A stretch of 64,000 nt of DNA. It comes from Rubrivivax sp. Its GTDB lineage: Bacteria; Pseudomonadota; Gammaproteobacteria; Burkholderiales; Burkholderiaceae_C. The notes under the pieces are model-generated. The model saw only the letters and a program-made list of their open reading frames with translations. It made no database searches and had not been told where the DNA came from. Both the position numbers and the translations under genes were made by a program. The stretch spans positions 1-64,000 of the forward strand of contig SEFA01000019.1 in the NCBI GenBank assembly GCA_004210455.1, written 5' to 3'. Positions 18,092-28,247 of the stretch are shown here, piece after piece (within the stretch, counting starts at the first letter, position 1; every line of letters starts with the position of its first letter).

Positions 18092-19273
18092 TCAGCGCTT
18101 GAGGATCAGCAGACCCTTGAGGTACTCGCCCTCGGGGAAGTAGATCGTCTGCGGATGGTCCGGCGTCGCCCCGACGCGGTCGAGGATCAGCCCGTCCGAG
18201 CCGGCGTCGATGCCGGCACCGGCCACGATCTTGTGGAAGAGCTCCGGCCCCACGCCGCCCGAGCACGAGAACGTGAACAGCAGGCCGCCCGGCTTCAGCA
18301 GCATCAGGCCGAGCCGGTTGATGTCCTTGTACGCCCGGGCGGCCCGTTCCGCATGCGCCGCCGTCGGCGCGAACTTCGGCGGATCGAGCACGATGGCGTC
18401 GAAGCTGCGCCCCTGCTTGAGCAGGTCGCGCAGTGTGTGGTTGACGTCGGCATCCAGCGCCGTGTGATGCGCGGGATCGAAGCCGTTGAGCGCCACGTGC
18501 GCCGTGGCGCGCGCCAGCGCCGGAGCGGACGAATCGACGCTGATGACCTCCGTCGCGCCCCCCGCGAGCGCCGCGACCGAGAAGCCGCCGGTGTAGCTGA
18601 AGCAGTTCAGCACCGATTGGCAGCCGTAGTGCTTCACCACTTCGGCGAACTTCCTGCGGTTGTCGCGCTGGTCGAGGTAGTAGCCGGTCTTGTGGCCCTC
18701 GGCCACGTCCAGGCTCAGCTTCCAGCTGTTCTCCGAGATGACGAGCTCCGTGCCGCCCTCGCCGCGCAGCCAGCCAGTGACGGGTTCCATGCCTTCAAGC
18801 GTGCGCACGTTCGCGTCGGAGCGTTCGTAGATCCGCGCCAGACCCGTCTGCGCGAGCAGCAGGTCGGCGATGGTCTGCTTCCAGCGTTCGGTGCCGGCGG
18901 ACAGGAACTGCGCGCTCAGCGTGTCGCCGTAGCGGTCGACGATGAGGCCTGGGAGACCATCGGCCTCGCCGTGGATCAGGCGCACCGCGTCGGAAGCGAT
19001 CGGCATGCGCGCCCTCAGCGCCAGCGCCGCGGCGATGCGGCGCTCGAAGAACGCGGCGTCGATGCGTTCCTTCTCGTCGAAGCTCCACGCACGCGCGCGG
19101 AACACCGACTCCGGACTGAACGAGGCCCAGCACAGGAAGGTGCCGTCGAAGGCCTCCACGCGCACGGTCTCGCCGGCGTCGGCCCGGCCCTTCGCGATCG
19201 AGCCCTCGAAGATCCAGGGATGGCGGCGGAGGAGCGAGCGCTCCTTGCCCTCGCGGAGACGGATGGATTTCAT
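18092..19273 (-). CDS. rlmI: RlmI-type 23S rRNA cytosine-C5 methyltransferase
   Basis: 393 residues from the ATG at 19273. The N-terminal PUA domain (MKSIRLREGKERSLLRRHPWIFEGSI) binds RNA. An RlmI-like middle domain precedes a Rossmann methyltransferase with SVLNCFSYTGGFSVAALAGG (SAM motif I), ISVDSS, and the catalytic segments IVLDPPKFAP and LLFTFSCSGGVG, the last carrying the motif VI Cys. RlmI methylates C1962 of E. coli 23S rRNA; the assignment to this position is by family. Upstream residues in the same frame are not conserved. Confidence 0.85.
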   Translation of the reverse strand: MKSIRLREGKERSLLRRHPWIFEGSIAKGRADAGETVRVEAFDGTFLCWASFSPESVFRARAWSFDEKERIDAAFFERRIAAALALRARMPIASDAVRLIHGEADGLPGLIVDRYGDTLSAQFLSAGTERWKQTIADLLLAQTGLARIYERSDANVRTLEGMEPVTGWLRGEGGTELVISENSWKLSLDVAEGHKTGYYLDQRDNRRKFAEVVKHYGCQSVLNCFSYTGGFSVAALAGGATEVISVDSSAPALARATAHVALNGFDPAHHTALDADVNHTLRDLLKQGRSFDAIVLDPPKFAPTAAHAERAARAYKDINRLGLMLLKPGGLLFTFSCSGGVGPELFHKIVAGAGIDAGSDGLILDRVGATPDHPQTIYFPEGEYLKGLLILKR

Positions 19274-19439
19274 GGGGCGGATTGTCTGCGATGGCGAAGC
19301 GTCAGTCGTCGTCGCCGCGCTGGGTCTGCTGTCTGCCGAAACCAGATCAGGCAGCTTGGGATTCGCGTTCGATCCCAAGCCTACGGACGATTGGGGTCGC
19401 TGGCTCGGGCCCCGCTCGAGGGTCGGCCGCGATGTTGCT

Positions 19440-21029
19440 TCAGCGCTGCGCCGCGGGCCCCAGCGTCCCGAACGCCCAGCCGATGTTCAGGCTGACCATC
19501 GGGGTGCTCTGCTTCTCCCCGCCGAGGGCCTTCCACTGGCCCACGCCGACCTTCACGCGCAGGCGGTCACGGCCGGTGCCTTCCCACTGCGCCCACAGCT
19601 CGCCTTGCGACACGGCGCCGCCGCCGACCGCCACACCGCCGCCGCCGGCCGCGCCGACCATCGCTTCCGCGCCAACGCGCACGCCGTTCCACTTCGGCGA
19701 ATGCGCGCCCAGGCCGAACATGCCGTACGAGAACGCGCCCGCCTTGCCCAGCGCCGCGCTGCCCGCCTGCGCCACGCCGTACCACGGCCCGCCGAAGTCG
19801 CGCGTCATGCCGATGCCCAGACCGGTCACGTTGTCCTTGGAGCCGTCCTTGAACTTGAATTCCTTGAAGTAGGGCATGCTCAGGTACAGCGCCTGCGCAC
19901 GGATCGTGCCGGACTCCAGCGGCGGCGAATTCAGGATGCGCGACACCTTCTCCAACGGCAGCGCCAGCGAACCGCGCACCTGGAAGGACTCGTAGTTCCC
20001 CCACGGCGCCTTCATGTAGCCGGCGTCCAGCCGCAAGGTCGGACCCCACGGCGTGATCCAGCGCAGCGTCGGACCGACGCGCACCAGCCAGCCGCTGCCC
20101 GTGTCCATGTCGCCGCCGCCGCCCAGTCCGAACGAGAACTGGCCGCCGACGCGCAGCCGCTGGCTGCCGATGCCCCAGTCCTGGCCGGCGTTCGCGAGGA
20201 TCTCCATGTAGCCGTCGTTGCCGCCGGATGCGGCGCCCGAGGCCTCCAGGCCCCACCACGACGAGCCATCGCCGAAGTACTGCCGCAGGTCGCCGCCGGC
20301 CTTGCCCTTGCGCCCCGTCAGCGGCACGCCGCCGCGCGTGCGGCTGCTACTGCGCGGCTTCTCGACGCCCGCGCTCAGCGCGATCTCGTCGAAGCCCATG
20401 CCCGTGCGATCGCCCGCGCGCCCCGGCGATCCGGAGTCGCCCGGGTTGAAGCTCAGGAACCGGTCCATCCGCCCGATCGTGAACGCGACGCCGGTGTCCT
20501 TGATGTTGCCGTTCCCGTTCGGGAAGGTGATGTGCGAGACACCGACCCCGGCGTACCAGTTGCCGAACTCGCCGCGCAGCGAGAGCTCAGGCCGCAGCAT
20601 CAGGCCACCGCCGGCGCGGACCTTGTCCGAACTCACACCGCCGCCCGCGCCCGCGTACAGGCTGGCCGCCAGATGCCAGTCCTGCGCGATCCGGAAGCGA
20701 CGCTGCACGTTGAAGCCGACCGTGAACAGGCCGCCGAACTCGCCCTGTGCCGCGCCGTACGCGGCGGGGCCAAGGCCCCAGTCCTCGTTGATCGCCACCA
20801 TGTAGTGCGCGCCCAGGAACGCCGTCTTCTGCCCCGTGGGCATCTTGACCGGCGACCAGTTCAACTCGAACGCGGCGGGTCGGCTGTCGGTCGCGGTGAT
20901 GACCGGCCGCTCCGATGCGTCGCTCGATGACTGCTGGGCGTTCGCCTGGACCTGCGCCGCCATCAGGGCGGAGCACAGCAGCAGCGGGCGGGAGGGGAAT
21001 CGCGAGGAAGTCGGAACGGTGCGGCGCAT
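19440..21029 (-). CDS. Predicted outer-membrane beta-barrel protein, unknown function
   Basis: 529 residues with a signal peptide (PLLLCSALMAAQVQANAQQ). The rest is rich in glycine and alternating aromatic/hydrophobic residues (WYAGVGVSHITF, WLVRVGPTLRWI, WYGVAQAGSAALG, VSLNIGWAFG), as in transmembrane beta-strands of porin-like or secretion proteins. I do not recognise a family. It does not end in the classic aromatic residue, which weakens a simple porin reading. It lies 15 bases downstream of xerC and may be its last operon partner. Confidence 0.6.
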   Translation of the reverse strand: MRRTVPTSSRFPSRPLLLCSALMAAQVQANAQQSSSDASERPVITATDSRPAAFELNWSPVKMPTGQKTAFLGAHYMVAINEDWGLGPAAYGAAQGEFGGLFTVGFNVQRRFRIAQDWHLAASLYAGAGGGVSSDKVRAGGGLMLRPELSLRGEFGNWYAGVGVSHITFPNGNGNIKDTGVAFTIGRMDRFLSFNPGDSGSPGRAGDRTGMGFDEIALSAGVEKPRSSSRTRGGVPLTGRKGKAGGDLRQYFGDGSSWWGLEASGAASGGNDGYMEILANAGQDWGIGSQRLRVGGQFSFGLGGGGDMDTGSGWLVRVGPTLRWITPWGPTLRLDAGYMKAPWGNYESFQVRGSLALPLEKVSRILNSPPLESGTIRAQALYLSMPYFKEFKFKDGSKDNVTGLGIGMTRDFGGPWYGVAQAGSAALGKAGAFSYGMFGLGAHSPKWNGVRVGAEAMVGAAGGGGVAVGGGAVSQGELWAQWEGTGRDRLRVKVGVGQWKALGGEKQSTPMVSLNIGWAFGTLGPAAQR

Positions 21030-21044
21030 CGGAGGGACAGTCGG

Positions 21045-21974
21045 TTATTTCTTGCGGGCGCGGGGGTGCGCCGCGTCGTAGACCTTGGCCAGGTGCTGGA
21101 AGTCCAGCCGGGTGTAGATCTGCGTGGTGCTGATGTTGGCGTGGCCCAGCAGTTCCTGGACCGCGCGCAGGTCGCCGCTGCTCTGCAGCAGGTGCGACGC
21201 GAACGAATGGCGCAGCATGTGCGGATGGACGTGCGTGGGCATCCCCGCCGCCAGCGCGCGCTGCTTCAGGCGCTTTCGGATCTGGTCGGCGTTGAGCCGG
21301 CGGCCGCGCGGTCCGACCAGCAGCGCCGGTTCGTCCGCCGCCGCCCATTGGCCGCGCACCGCCATCCAGGCCCGCAGCGCCGTCATCGACGGTCCGCCCA
21401 GCGGGACCGCGCGTCGCTTCGAGCCCTTGCCCAGCACCTGCGCCTCGGCGTCCTCAGGCACGATCCAGCCGGCCGACGACGCCTGATGGCGCTGGTCCAG
21501 GCCCACCAGTTCGGAGACGCGCAGGCCGCTGCCGTAGAGCAGCTCGACCAGGCAGCGCTCCAGCGCCTCGGCGACCGGATCGGCGGCGTCCTGCTGGTGC
21601 TCGGCCAGCCGCACCGCGTCGTCGACGCCCAGCGCCTTCGGCAGCGGACGCCCCTGCTTGGGCGCGTGCAGGTCGGCGATCGGGTTCGCGTCGACCAGGC
21701 CGTTCTGGCCCAGCCAGCGGTACCAGCCCCGCCACGCGGACAGGATCAGCGCCAGCGTGCGCGGCTTGAGCCTCTCCCCGTGCAGCTTCGCGAGGAAGCG
21801 CCGCGCCTGATGCGCCGACAGGCGCAGCAGATCCTGGCCCTCGACGGAGGCCAGCCCCGTCAGCCGCTGCAGCGCGTCCGTGTAGAGCGTCAGCGTGCGC
21901 TCCGCCAGGCGGCGCTGCACGCGCAGGTGTTCGAGGTAGCGCTGCTGCTCGTCAGTCAGGCTGAGCGGGGACAT
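21045..21974 (-). CDS. xerC: Tyrosine recombinase XerC
   Basis: 309 residues. An N-terminal SAM-like core-binding domain ([24 protein letters not shown]) is followed by the catalytic domain. All catalytic residues are visible: Arg in LLYGSGLRVSEL, Lys in LGKGSKRRAVPL, HxxR in HPHMLRHSFASHLL, His in LLGHANISTTQIY and the nucleophile Tyr in the same segment. With XerD it resolves chromosome dimers at dif. The start at 21974 overlaps the end of the DUF484 gene by 23 bases, in the conserved dapF-DUF484-xerC order, which favours XerC over other integrases. Confidence 0.93.
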   Translation of the reverse strand: MSPLSLTDEQQRYLEHLRVQRRLAERTLTLYTDALQRLTGLASVEGQDLLRLSAHQARRFLAKLHGERLKPRTLALILSAWRGWYRWLGQNGLVDANPIADLHAPKQGRPLPKALGVDDAVRLAEHQQDAADPVAEALERCLVELLYGSGLRVSELVGLDQRHQASSAGWIVPEDAEAQVLGKGSKRRAVPLGGPSMTALRAWMAVRGQWAAADEPALLVGPRGRRLNADQIRKRLKQRALAAGMPTHVHPHMLRHSFASHLLQSSGDLRAVQELLGHANISTTQIYTRLDFQHLAKVYDAAHPRARKK

Positions 21975-22686
21975 GCGGAGCGATCGGGGGAGCGACCGGA
22001 GGAGCGGCATGCGGGTCGGCGTCCAGCAGGCGCGAGAGCGCGGCGCTGGCGATCTCGCCGACGCGGGTCAGGAACTCGGTCCCCATCTCGGCCGTGTAGC
22101 GCGTCGGATCCGGCGACCCCAGCACCAGCAGCCCGAACGGCTGCGACGGCGCACCCGTCGTCAGCGGCACCAGCGCCAGCGAGGCCACGTCGTCCTCGAG
22201 CCAGCGTGCCGCCTCGAAACCCGAATTGATGCCGCAGTACGGCTGGTTCAGGCTGCCCACGAAGGACTTCACGTCCGGGCTGACCTCGGAGGCGAACGGC
22301 GCCAGCGCGTGGCCGGCGTCGACGTTCCACAGGCGCAATCCCGCCTGCGGGATCAGGAACTGGTGGCGCAGCTCGCGCAGCAGCACTTCCGGCAGCTGGC
22401 TGTCGTCGCGCGTCAGCATCAGCGCCAGCGTCCAGCGGTGCAGCCGGTCGGCGATGGCGACGTTCTCCTGCCCGTTGCGGATCATCTCGATGATCTTGTG
22501 CTCCAGGCCGCGGATCTTGTCGCGCAGCAGCTCCGCCTGGCGCTCCTGCAGCGAGACCGCGCGCTGTCCGTGCGGATGCGAGATCCGGACGTTGGCCAGC
22601 AGTTCGGCGTGACGTTCGAAGAACGCCGGGTCATTCGCCAGGTAGTCGGCGATGTCTTGTTCGGTGATGCCTTCGATGCCGCTCAC
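21952..22686 (-). CDS. DUF484 family protein
   Basis: 244 residues. It begins [34 protein letters not shown], the DUF484 signature. A short coiled coil ([21 protein letters not shown]) and a GAF-like domain with [10 protein letters not shown] and LALVPLTTG follow. The biochemical function is unknown; GAF-like folds bind small ligands. The family sits between dapF and xerC in many gammaproteobacteria and betaproteobacteria, as here, with four-base overlap to dapF and 23-base overlap to xerC. The Pro/Ala-rich tail looks disordered. Confidence 0.9.
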   Translation of the reverse strand: MSGIEGITEQDIADYLANDPAFFERHAELLANVRISHPHGQRAVSLQERQAELLRDKIRGLEHKIIEMIRNGQENVAIADRLHRWTLALMLTRDDSQLPEVLLRELRHQFLIPQAGLRLWNVDAGHALAPFASEVSPDVKSFVGSLNQPYCGINSGFEAARWLEDDVASLALVPLTTGAPSQPFGLLVLGSPDPTRYTAEMGTEFLTRVGEIASAALSRLLDADPHAAPPVAPPIAPHVPAQPD

Positions 22687-23567
22687 AGTTCGATTTCTCC
22701 TTCAAAGACCGTCTGTGCCGGCCCCGTCATGTAGACCGGGGCGGACAGCCCCGGGCCTCCCGGCGTCATGCCGGCCCATTCGATGCGCAGATCGCCGCCG
22801 CGCGTTTGCACCTCGACCGCGGCGTCCAGCCAGCCCAGCCGGATGCCCGCCACCACCGCCGCGCACGCGCCGGTACCGCAAGCCAGCGTCTCGCCGGCGC
22901 CGCGTTCGAAGACGCGCAGCTTCACTTCGCCGCGGCTGACGATCTGCAGGAACCCGGCGTTGACACGGCGCGGGAACGATTCGTGGTGCTCGACCAGCGG
23001 TCCGACGAGGCCCACCGGCGCCTGGTCGACGTCGTCGACCCGCTGCACCGCGTGCGGGTTGCCCATGGACACCACCGCGACCTCCGCCGTCATCCCGTCG
23101 CCCAGCGACAGCGGCCAGCGCTCGAAACCGTTCTCGTGGCGCGGCATCGTGTCCTTCGGGTCGAACGGGATGCGCGGCAGGTCGAAGACCGGCGCGCCCA
23201 TGTCGACCGTGACGCGGCCGTCGTCCTGCAGGCGCAGCTCCAGCAGCGCGTTGATCGTCTGCACGCGGATGGTCCGCTTGTCCGTCAGCCCCTTGTCGAC
23301 GACGTAGCGCACGAAGCAGCGCGCGCCGTTGCCGCACTGCTCCACCTCGGAGCCGTCCGAGTTGAAGATGCGGTAGCCGAAGTCGACGTCCGGCGCCGCG
23401 TCCTTCGCAGGGGCCTCGATCACCAGGATCTGGTCGCAGCCCACGCCGAAGCGGCGGTCGCCGACGCGCCGCAGCTGGTCGCTGGTCAGCGGCATCGGAT
23501 GGCGCGTGGCGTCCAGCACGACAAAGTCGTTGCCGGCGCCCTGCATCTTGGTGAAGCGCAGTTTCAT
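22683..23567 (-). CDS. dapF: Diaminopimelate epimerase
   Basis: 294 residues. It interconverts LL- and meso-diaminopimelate for lysine and peptidoglycan synthesis in the cytoplasm. The start [20 protein letters not shown] is typical. Both catalytic Cys are present: [13 protein letters not shown] in the first half and [16 protein letters not shown] in the second. Length is slightly above the usual 274. Four-base overlap with DUF484 downstream and nine bases from the acyltransferase gene upstream indicate one transcript. Confidence 0.96.
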   Translation of the reverse strand: MKLRFTKMQGAGNDFVVLDATRHPMPLTSDQLRRVGDRRFGVGCDQILVIEAPAKDAAPDVDFGYRIFNSDGSEVEQCGNGARCFVRYVVDKGLTDKRTIRVQTINALLELRLQDDGRVTVDMGAPVFDLPRIPFDPKDTMPRHENGFERWPLSLGDGMTAEVAVVSMGNPHAVQRVDDVDQAPVGLVGPLVEHHESFPRRVNAGFLQIVSRGEVKLRVFERGAGETLACGTGACAAVVAGIRLGWLDAAVEVQTRGGDLRIEWAGMTPGGPGLSAPVYMTGPAQTVFEGEIEL

Positions 23568-23576
23568 GGGAGCGGA

Positions 23577-24467
23577 TTATCGGGAATACAGCGACGCCTC
23601 GCCGGGCGGTCGGGTCTTGAATCGCTTGTGGACCCAGAAATACTGGGCCGGGTGCTCGCGGATCCGGTCCTCGAGCCAGCGGTGGAAGTGGTTCGCGTCG
23701 GCTTCCATGTCGCCGCTCGGGTAGCCCTCCAGCGGTTCATGGGCATGGACGACGATGCCTTCGCCCTTGGGCAGCATCGTGACGATCACCGGCTGCACCA
23801 CCATCTTCATGGTCTGCGCGATCTTGGCCGGAGCCAGCAGCGTGTTGGCCGGCACGCCGAAGAACGGGATGAAGGCCGAGTCCTTGGGACCGAAGTCCAT
23901 GTCGGGCAGGTTCAGGAAGGAATAGCCGTCGCGGATCGCCCGCAGCACGCTGCGCACGCCTTCGTGGCGGTCGACCAGCTTGGTCGTGCCGAAGCGCGAG
24001 CGCGCGCGGCGCAGCGCGTCGTCGAAGAGCGCGTTGCTCTGCCGCTGGTAGATGCTGGCGCCAGGTCTTGCCTGGTTGAGCATCAGCGCCGGTCCGATCC
24101 AGTCCAGGCCCACGAAGTGCGGCATCAGCCACATCACTGGGCGGTCGACCTGTTCGGAGAGCTTGATGTTGCCCTCGATGCGCATCAGCCGGAGCAGCCG
24201 CCGGTCCGACGCGTACCAGAGCAGTCCGCGCTCCAGCAGGCTGCGGCCCAGCCAGCCGAAGTGCTCGCGCACCAGGGCCTCGCGTTCGGCCAGGGGCTTC
24301 TCGGGGAAGCAGAGCTCGACGTTGCGCAGCGCCACGCGCCGCCGCGATCCGGCCACGCGGTGCAGCAGCCCGCCCAGCCCCCAGCCGAGGGCGGCCAGCC
24401 AGCGCAGCGGCAGCCAGTGCAGCAGCCACAACAGGCTGATCAGCGCATATGTACCCAGTTTTCCCAT
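23577..24467 (-). CDS. Lipid A biosynthesis lauroyl/myristoyl-type acyltransferase (LpxL/HtrB family)
   Basis: 296 residues. The N-terminus MGKLGTYALISLLWLLHWLPLRWLAAL is a membrane anchor with an active-site-facing basic stretch (GSRRRVALRNVELCFPE). The catalytic HxxxxD motif is HFVGLD. IPFFGVPANTLLAPAKIA and VHKRFKTRP are also typical. It would add a secondary acyl chain to Kdo-lipid A at the inner membrane. LpxL versus LpxM specificity cannot be told. It heads the acyltransferase-dapF-DUF484-xerC operon and is divergent from metK. Confidence 0.9.
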   Translation of the reverse strand: MGKLGTYALISLLWLLHWLPLRWLAALGWGLGGLLHRVAGSRRRVALRNVELCFPEKPLAEREALVREHFGWLGRSLLERGLLWYASDRRLLRLMRIEGNIKLSEQVDRPVMWLMPHFVGLDWIGPALMLNQARPGASIYQRQSNALFDDALRRARSRFGTTKLVDRHEGVRSVLRAIRDGYSFLNLPDMDFGPKDSAFIPFFGVPANTLLAPAKIAQTMKMVVQPVIVTMLPKGEGIVVHAHEPLEGYPSGDMEADANHFHRWLEDRIREHPAQYFWVHKRFKTRPPGEASLYSR

Positions 24468-24499
24468 CGACCGTCCGGCGCCCTGTTCGGGCTCTTTCC

Positions 24500-24505
24500 T
24501 ATAAT
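24500..24505 (+). promoter_or_regulatory. Likely -10 element of the metK promoter
   Basis: A perfect TATAAT at 24500-24505, with no convincing -35 box at normal spacing. Transcription from it would start near 24512 and give metK a leader of about 150 bases that begins just at the 5' arm of the long-range helix described separately. Inferred from sequence only. Confidence 0.5.
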
Positions 24506-24514
24506 GCCGCCCCA

Positions 24515-24665
24515 GTCGCCGAGTTAATCTGGACAACTTGCGGGGCGACTCATAAATCCCGCTAAAGCGTTCGCCGCCTGACTCCCGTCTCGGCGACGCC
24601 AAAAGGCAAGCCCGAAGGGCTCGGCCAGCAGGCTGTACCCGAAGACTGAATCACAGGAGTTTAAA
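24515..24665 (+). ncRNA. Structured 5' leader of metK, candidate cis-regulatory RNA
   Basis: A perfect 9-bp closing helix, GTCGCCGAG (24515-24523) with CTCGGCGAC (24589-24597), encloses 65 bases. These can form alternative inner helices: GCGGG 24540-24544 with CCCGC 24558-24562, or GGCGA 24544-24548 with TCGCC 24571-24575. A second hairpin, AGCCC/GGGCT around a GAA loop (24609-24621), follows. ACTCC (24581-24585) within the first domain can pair with GGAGT (24656-24660), the metK ribosome site. This layout suits translational control by a ligand such as SAM. I do not recognise it as SAM-I, SAM-II or SAH class. Structure is seen; ligand control is inferred. Confidence 0.5.
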
Positions 24666-25844
<1,179 letters not shown>

Positions 25845-25901
25845 TTCCCCTCCTCCGGAATCGGTCATTTGCCGCACCTGCGGAAACTTGATCCCCCGAC
25901 T

Positions 25902-25924
25902 CAGGGCCGCCTCGCGCGGCCCTG
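25902..25924 (+). terminator. Hairpin terminator after metK
   Basis: A 9-bp GC-rich stem, CAGGGCCGC (25902-25910) and GCGGCCCTG (25916-25924), with loop CTCGC, followed by GTCGTTTCC. The U-tract is weak, but the same stem-loop core recurs after another gene at 35516-35540. Confidence 0.6.
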
Positions 25925-25963
25925 GTCGTTTCCGGAAGTCTGGCATCGCGGCAGAATGACCGC

Positions 25964-26995
25964 ATGCACGCCATGCCCACTGCGCCGACCCCGTTGACCA
26001 TCCTGATCGTCGACGACCAGAACGCCACCCGCGTGGCATTGACGGCGGAACTGGACCGGGCCGGTCACCGCGTGCTGGAGGCCGACAGCGCCGAGTGGGC
26101 GCTGGAGCTGTTCCGCCGCTACCGGCCCGACCTGGTGCTGCTGGACGTGGAGATGCCCGGCCACGACGGCTACTGGACCTGCCGCGAGATGCGCGCCGCC
26201 GAGCCCGGCGGCTGGACGCCCATCATCTTCCTGTCCCAGTTCAACCAGGACGAGGACGTCTGGAAAGGCATCGAGTCCGGCGGCGACGACTACCTCGTCA
26301 AACCGGCCTCCGCGATGATCCTGCACGCCAAGCTGCGTGCGATGCAGCGCCTGGCGCAGATGCGCTCGCGGCTGGTGCAGATGTCCGAGGAGCTGCGCGC
26401 GGCCAATGCGCAGCTGGAAGAGCTCTCCAGCGTGGACGCACTGACCGGCCTGATGAACCGACGCGCGCTGGACGCCCGGCTGCAGCAGGAACTGGACCTC
26501 GCCCGCCGCGAGGGCAAGCCGCTGACGCTGATGCTGTGCGACGTCGACCACTTCAAGCGCTACAACGACGCGGCCGGCCATGTCGCCGGCGACGACTGCC
26601 TGCGCCGCATCGGCCGGCTCCTCAAGGAGACCTGCCGCCGCCCGAGCGATTGCGCCGGCCGGTACGGCGGCGAGGAATTCGCGCTGGTGCTGCCCAACAC
26701 GCCGCGCTCCGGCGCCATGACCTACGCCCGCGCGCTGATGCGCACGGTGGAGCTGGCTGCGATTCCGCACCCGGATTCGCCCACCGGCGCCACGATCACG
26801 CTCTCGGGCGGGATCACGACCTGCCTGCCCGACGACAGCACCAGCGCCGAAGGCCTGATCATCCGCGCCGACGACGCGCTCTACAACGCCAAGTCCACCG
26901 GCCGGAACCGCTTCTTCAGCTACGAGATGCAGATGGACACGGCGGAACAGCGCCGCGCGGTCGCGCCGGCGACGCCGCCTTCGTCCCCGACTTGA
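25964..26995 (+). CDS. Response regulator diguanylate cyclase (REC-GGDEF), copy 1
   Basis: 343 residues. Receiver domain ILIVDDQNATR with phospho-Asp61 in LVLLDVEMP and LVKP; a coiled coil about 130-155 (QMRSRLVQMSEELRAANAQLEEL); GGDEF domain with the active-site loop GGEEF at 235-239. The inhibitory I-site RxxD is RPSD at 226-229, so it should make c-di-GMP and be product-inhibited. It is a tandem paralogue of the next gene. No cognate kinase gene adjoins; the hybrid kinases at 5-10 kb are only a possibility. Confidence 0.93.
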   Translation: MHAMPTAPTPLTILIVDDQNATRVALTAELDRAGHRVLEADSAEWALELFRRYRPDLVLLDVEMPGHDGYWTCREMRAAEPGGWTPIIFLSQFNQDEDVWKGIESGGDDYLVKPASAMILHAKLRAMQRLAQMRSRLVQMSEELRAANAQLEELSSVDALTGLMNRRALDARLQQELDLARREGKPLTLMLCDVDHFKRYNDAAGHVAGDDCLRRIGRLLKETCRRPSDCAGRYGGEEFALVLPNTPRSGAMTYARALMRTVELAAIPHPDSPTGATITLSGGITTCLPDDSTSAEGLIIRADDALYNAKSTGRNRFFSYEMQMDTAEQRRAVAPATPPSSPT

Positions 26996-27081
26996 GGCAT
27001 ACCCGAACTGCTTTCCTGGGGACCGGCCCCGCATAATCGCCTCCGGCACATCTTGTTGCCGCCTGTCGACGATGCCCGGCC

Positions 27082-28104
27082 ATGGACGCTTCCGCCTCGC
27101 TGCCGCCTGCCTCGCTCCCTCCGCTGCGCATCCTGGTCGTGGATGACCAGGCCAGCACGCGCGGTGTCCTGTGCAGCCAGCTGCAGGCGATCGGGCACCT
27201 CACGCTGGAGGCGGACGGCGGCGACAGCGCCCTGGCCCGCTTCGACGGCGACCATCCCGACCTGGTCCTGCTCGATGTCGAGATGCCCGACCACGACGGC
27301 TACTGGGTCGCCAGCCAGATGCGGGCGCACGAGAACGGCGGCTGGACGCCGATCATCTTCCTCTCCAGCCGCGACCGCGACCAGGACCTCTGGCAGGGCA
27401 TCGAGTCCGGCGGCGACGACTACCTCGTCAAACCCGTCTCCAACACCGTGCTGCAGGCCAAGCTGCGCGCGATGCAACGGCTGAGGCGCATGCAGACGCG
27501 GCTGCAGGAAGTCTCCGACGACCTGCGCCACAGCAACGCGCGGCTGGAGAAACTCTCCGGCGAGGACCCGCTGACGCGCCTGCTGAACCGCCGCGCGTTC
27601 GACGCCCGGCTGGCGCAGGAAATCGCCTGCGCACGGCGCGACCAGACGCCGCTGACGCTGGTGCTCTGCGACATCGACCATTTCAAGCGCTACAACGACA
27701 ACTTCGGCCATCTGGCCGGCGACGCCTGCCTGCAGCGCGTCGCGCTGCTGCTGCGGGAGACCTGCCGCCGTCCGCGCGACTGCGCGGCCCGCTACGGCGG
27801 CGAGGAGTTCGCGCTGATCCTGCCCGGCACGCCGCGCTCGGGCGCGATGACCTTCGCGCGGGCGGTGATGCGCACGCTGCGCACCTGCAACATGTGCCAC
27901 CCGGATTCGGTCGAGCCGCATGTGACCCTGTCCGGCGGCATCACCACCTGCGTGCCCGACGCGGACACCACCGTCGAGGGATTGCTGCGGCGATCGGACG
28001 ACGCGCTCTACACGGCGAAGTCCCGCGGCCGCAACCGCTTCTTCAGCTTCGAGATGCAGATGGACACCGTCGAGCAGGCGCCGAGCGGCTTCGCGCCGCT
28101 CTGA
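27082..28104 (+). CDS. Response regulator diguanylate cyclase (REC-GGDEF), copy 2
   Basis: 340 residues, same layout as copy 1: receiver ILVVDDQASTR with Asp65, coiled coil LQEVSDDLRHSNARLEKL, GGDEF with GGEEF at 239-243 and I-site RPRD at 230-233. Long identical or near-identical stretches such as GGWTPIIFLS, GIESGGDDYLVKP and FEMQMDT show tandem duplication. The N-terminal receiver and the linker have diverged most, suggesting different input signals. It is 86 bases downstream of copy 1, probably with its own ribosome site. Confidence 0.93.
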   Translation: MDASASLPPASLPPLRILVVDDQASTRGVLCSQLQAIGHLTLEADGGDSALARFDGDHPDLVLLDVEMPDHDGYWVASQMRAHENGGWTPIIFLSSRDRDQDLWQGIESGGDDYLVKPVSNTVLQAKLRAMQRLRRMQTRLQEVSDDLRHSNARLEKLSGEDPLTRLLNRRAFDARLAQEIACARRDQTPLTLVLCDIDHFKRYNDNFGHLAGDACLQRVALLLRETCRRPRDCAARYGGEEFALILPGTPRSGAMTFARAVMRTLRTCNMCHPDSVEPHVTLSGGITTCVPDADTTVEGLLRRSDDALYTAKSRGRNRFFSFEMQMDTVEQAPSGFAPL

Positions 28105-28122
28105 GCCGCATCAGGGCTTGCT

Positions 28123-28146
28123 CCCGCTCCCGCTTGCGGGAGCGGG
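28123..28146. repeat. Dispersed palindromic repeat, copy 1
   Basis: An 11-bp perfect inverted repeat, CCCGCTCCCGC (28123-28133) and GCGGGAGCGGG (28136-28146), after CTTGCT and followed by a G-rich GCGAGTGAGGGC. A close relative is at 45165-45189. Such CTCCCGC/GCGGGAG palindromes recur between genes in many proteobacterial genomes and may act as REP-like elements or terminators. Confidence 0.65.
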
Positions 28147-28247
28147 GCGAGTGAGGGCCGGCAGACTCGGCCGTCAACGGCTCTCTGCTGACACGCCAGG
28201 TGCCATGCCGGGGTACCGTCACGGCTTTCGACGACCACTGCCTCCGA

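Noticed and set aside
22806-24527. 573-codon plus-strand frame opposite dapF and the acyltransferase gene
   Set aside because: It spans two real minus-strand genes antisense; composition is shadow-like.
24515-24665. metK leader as a SAM-I, SAM-II or SAH riboswitch
   Set aside because: I could not find the conserved core sequences of these classes; it is reported instead as an unassigned structured leader.
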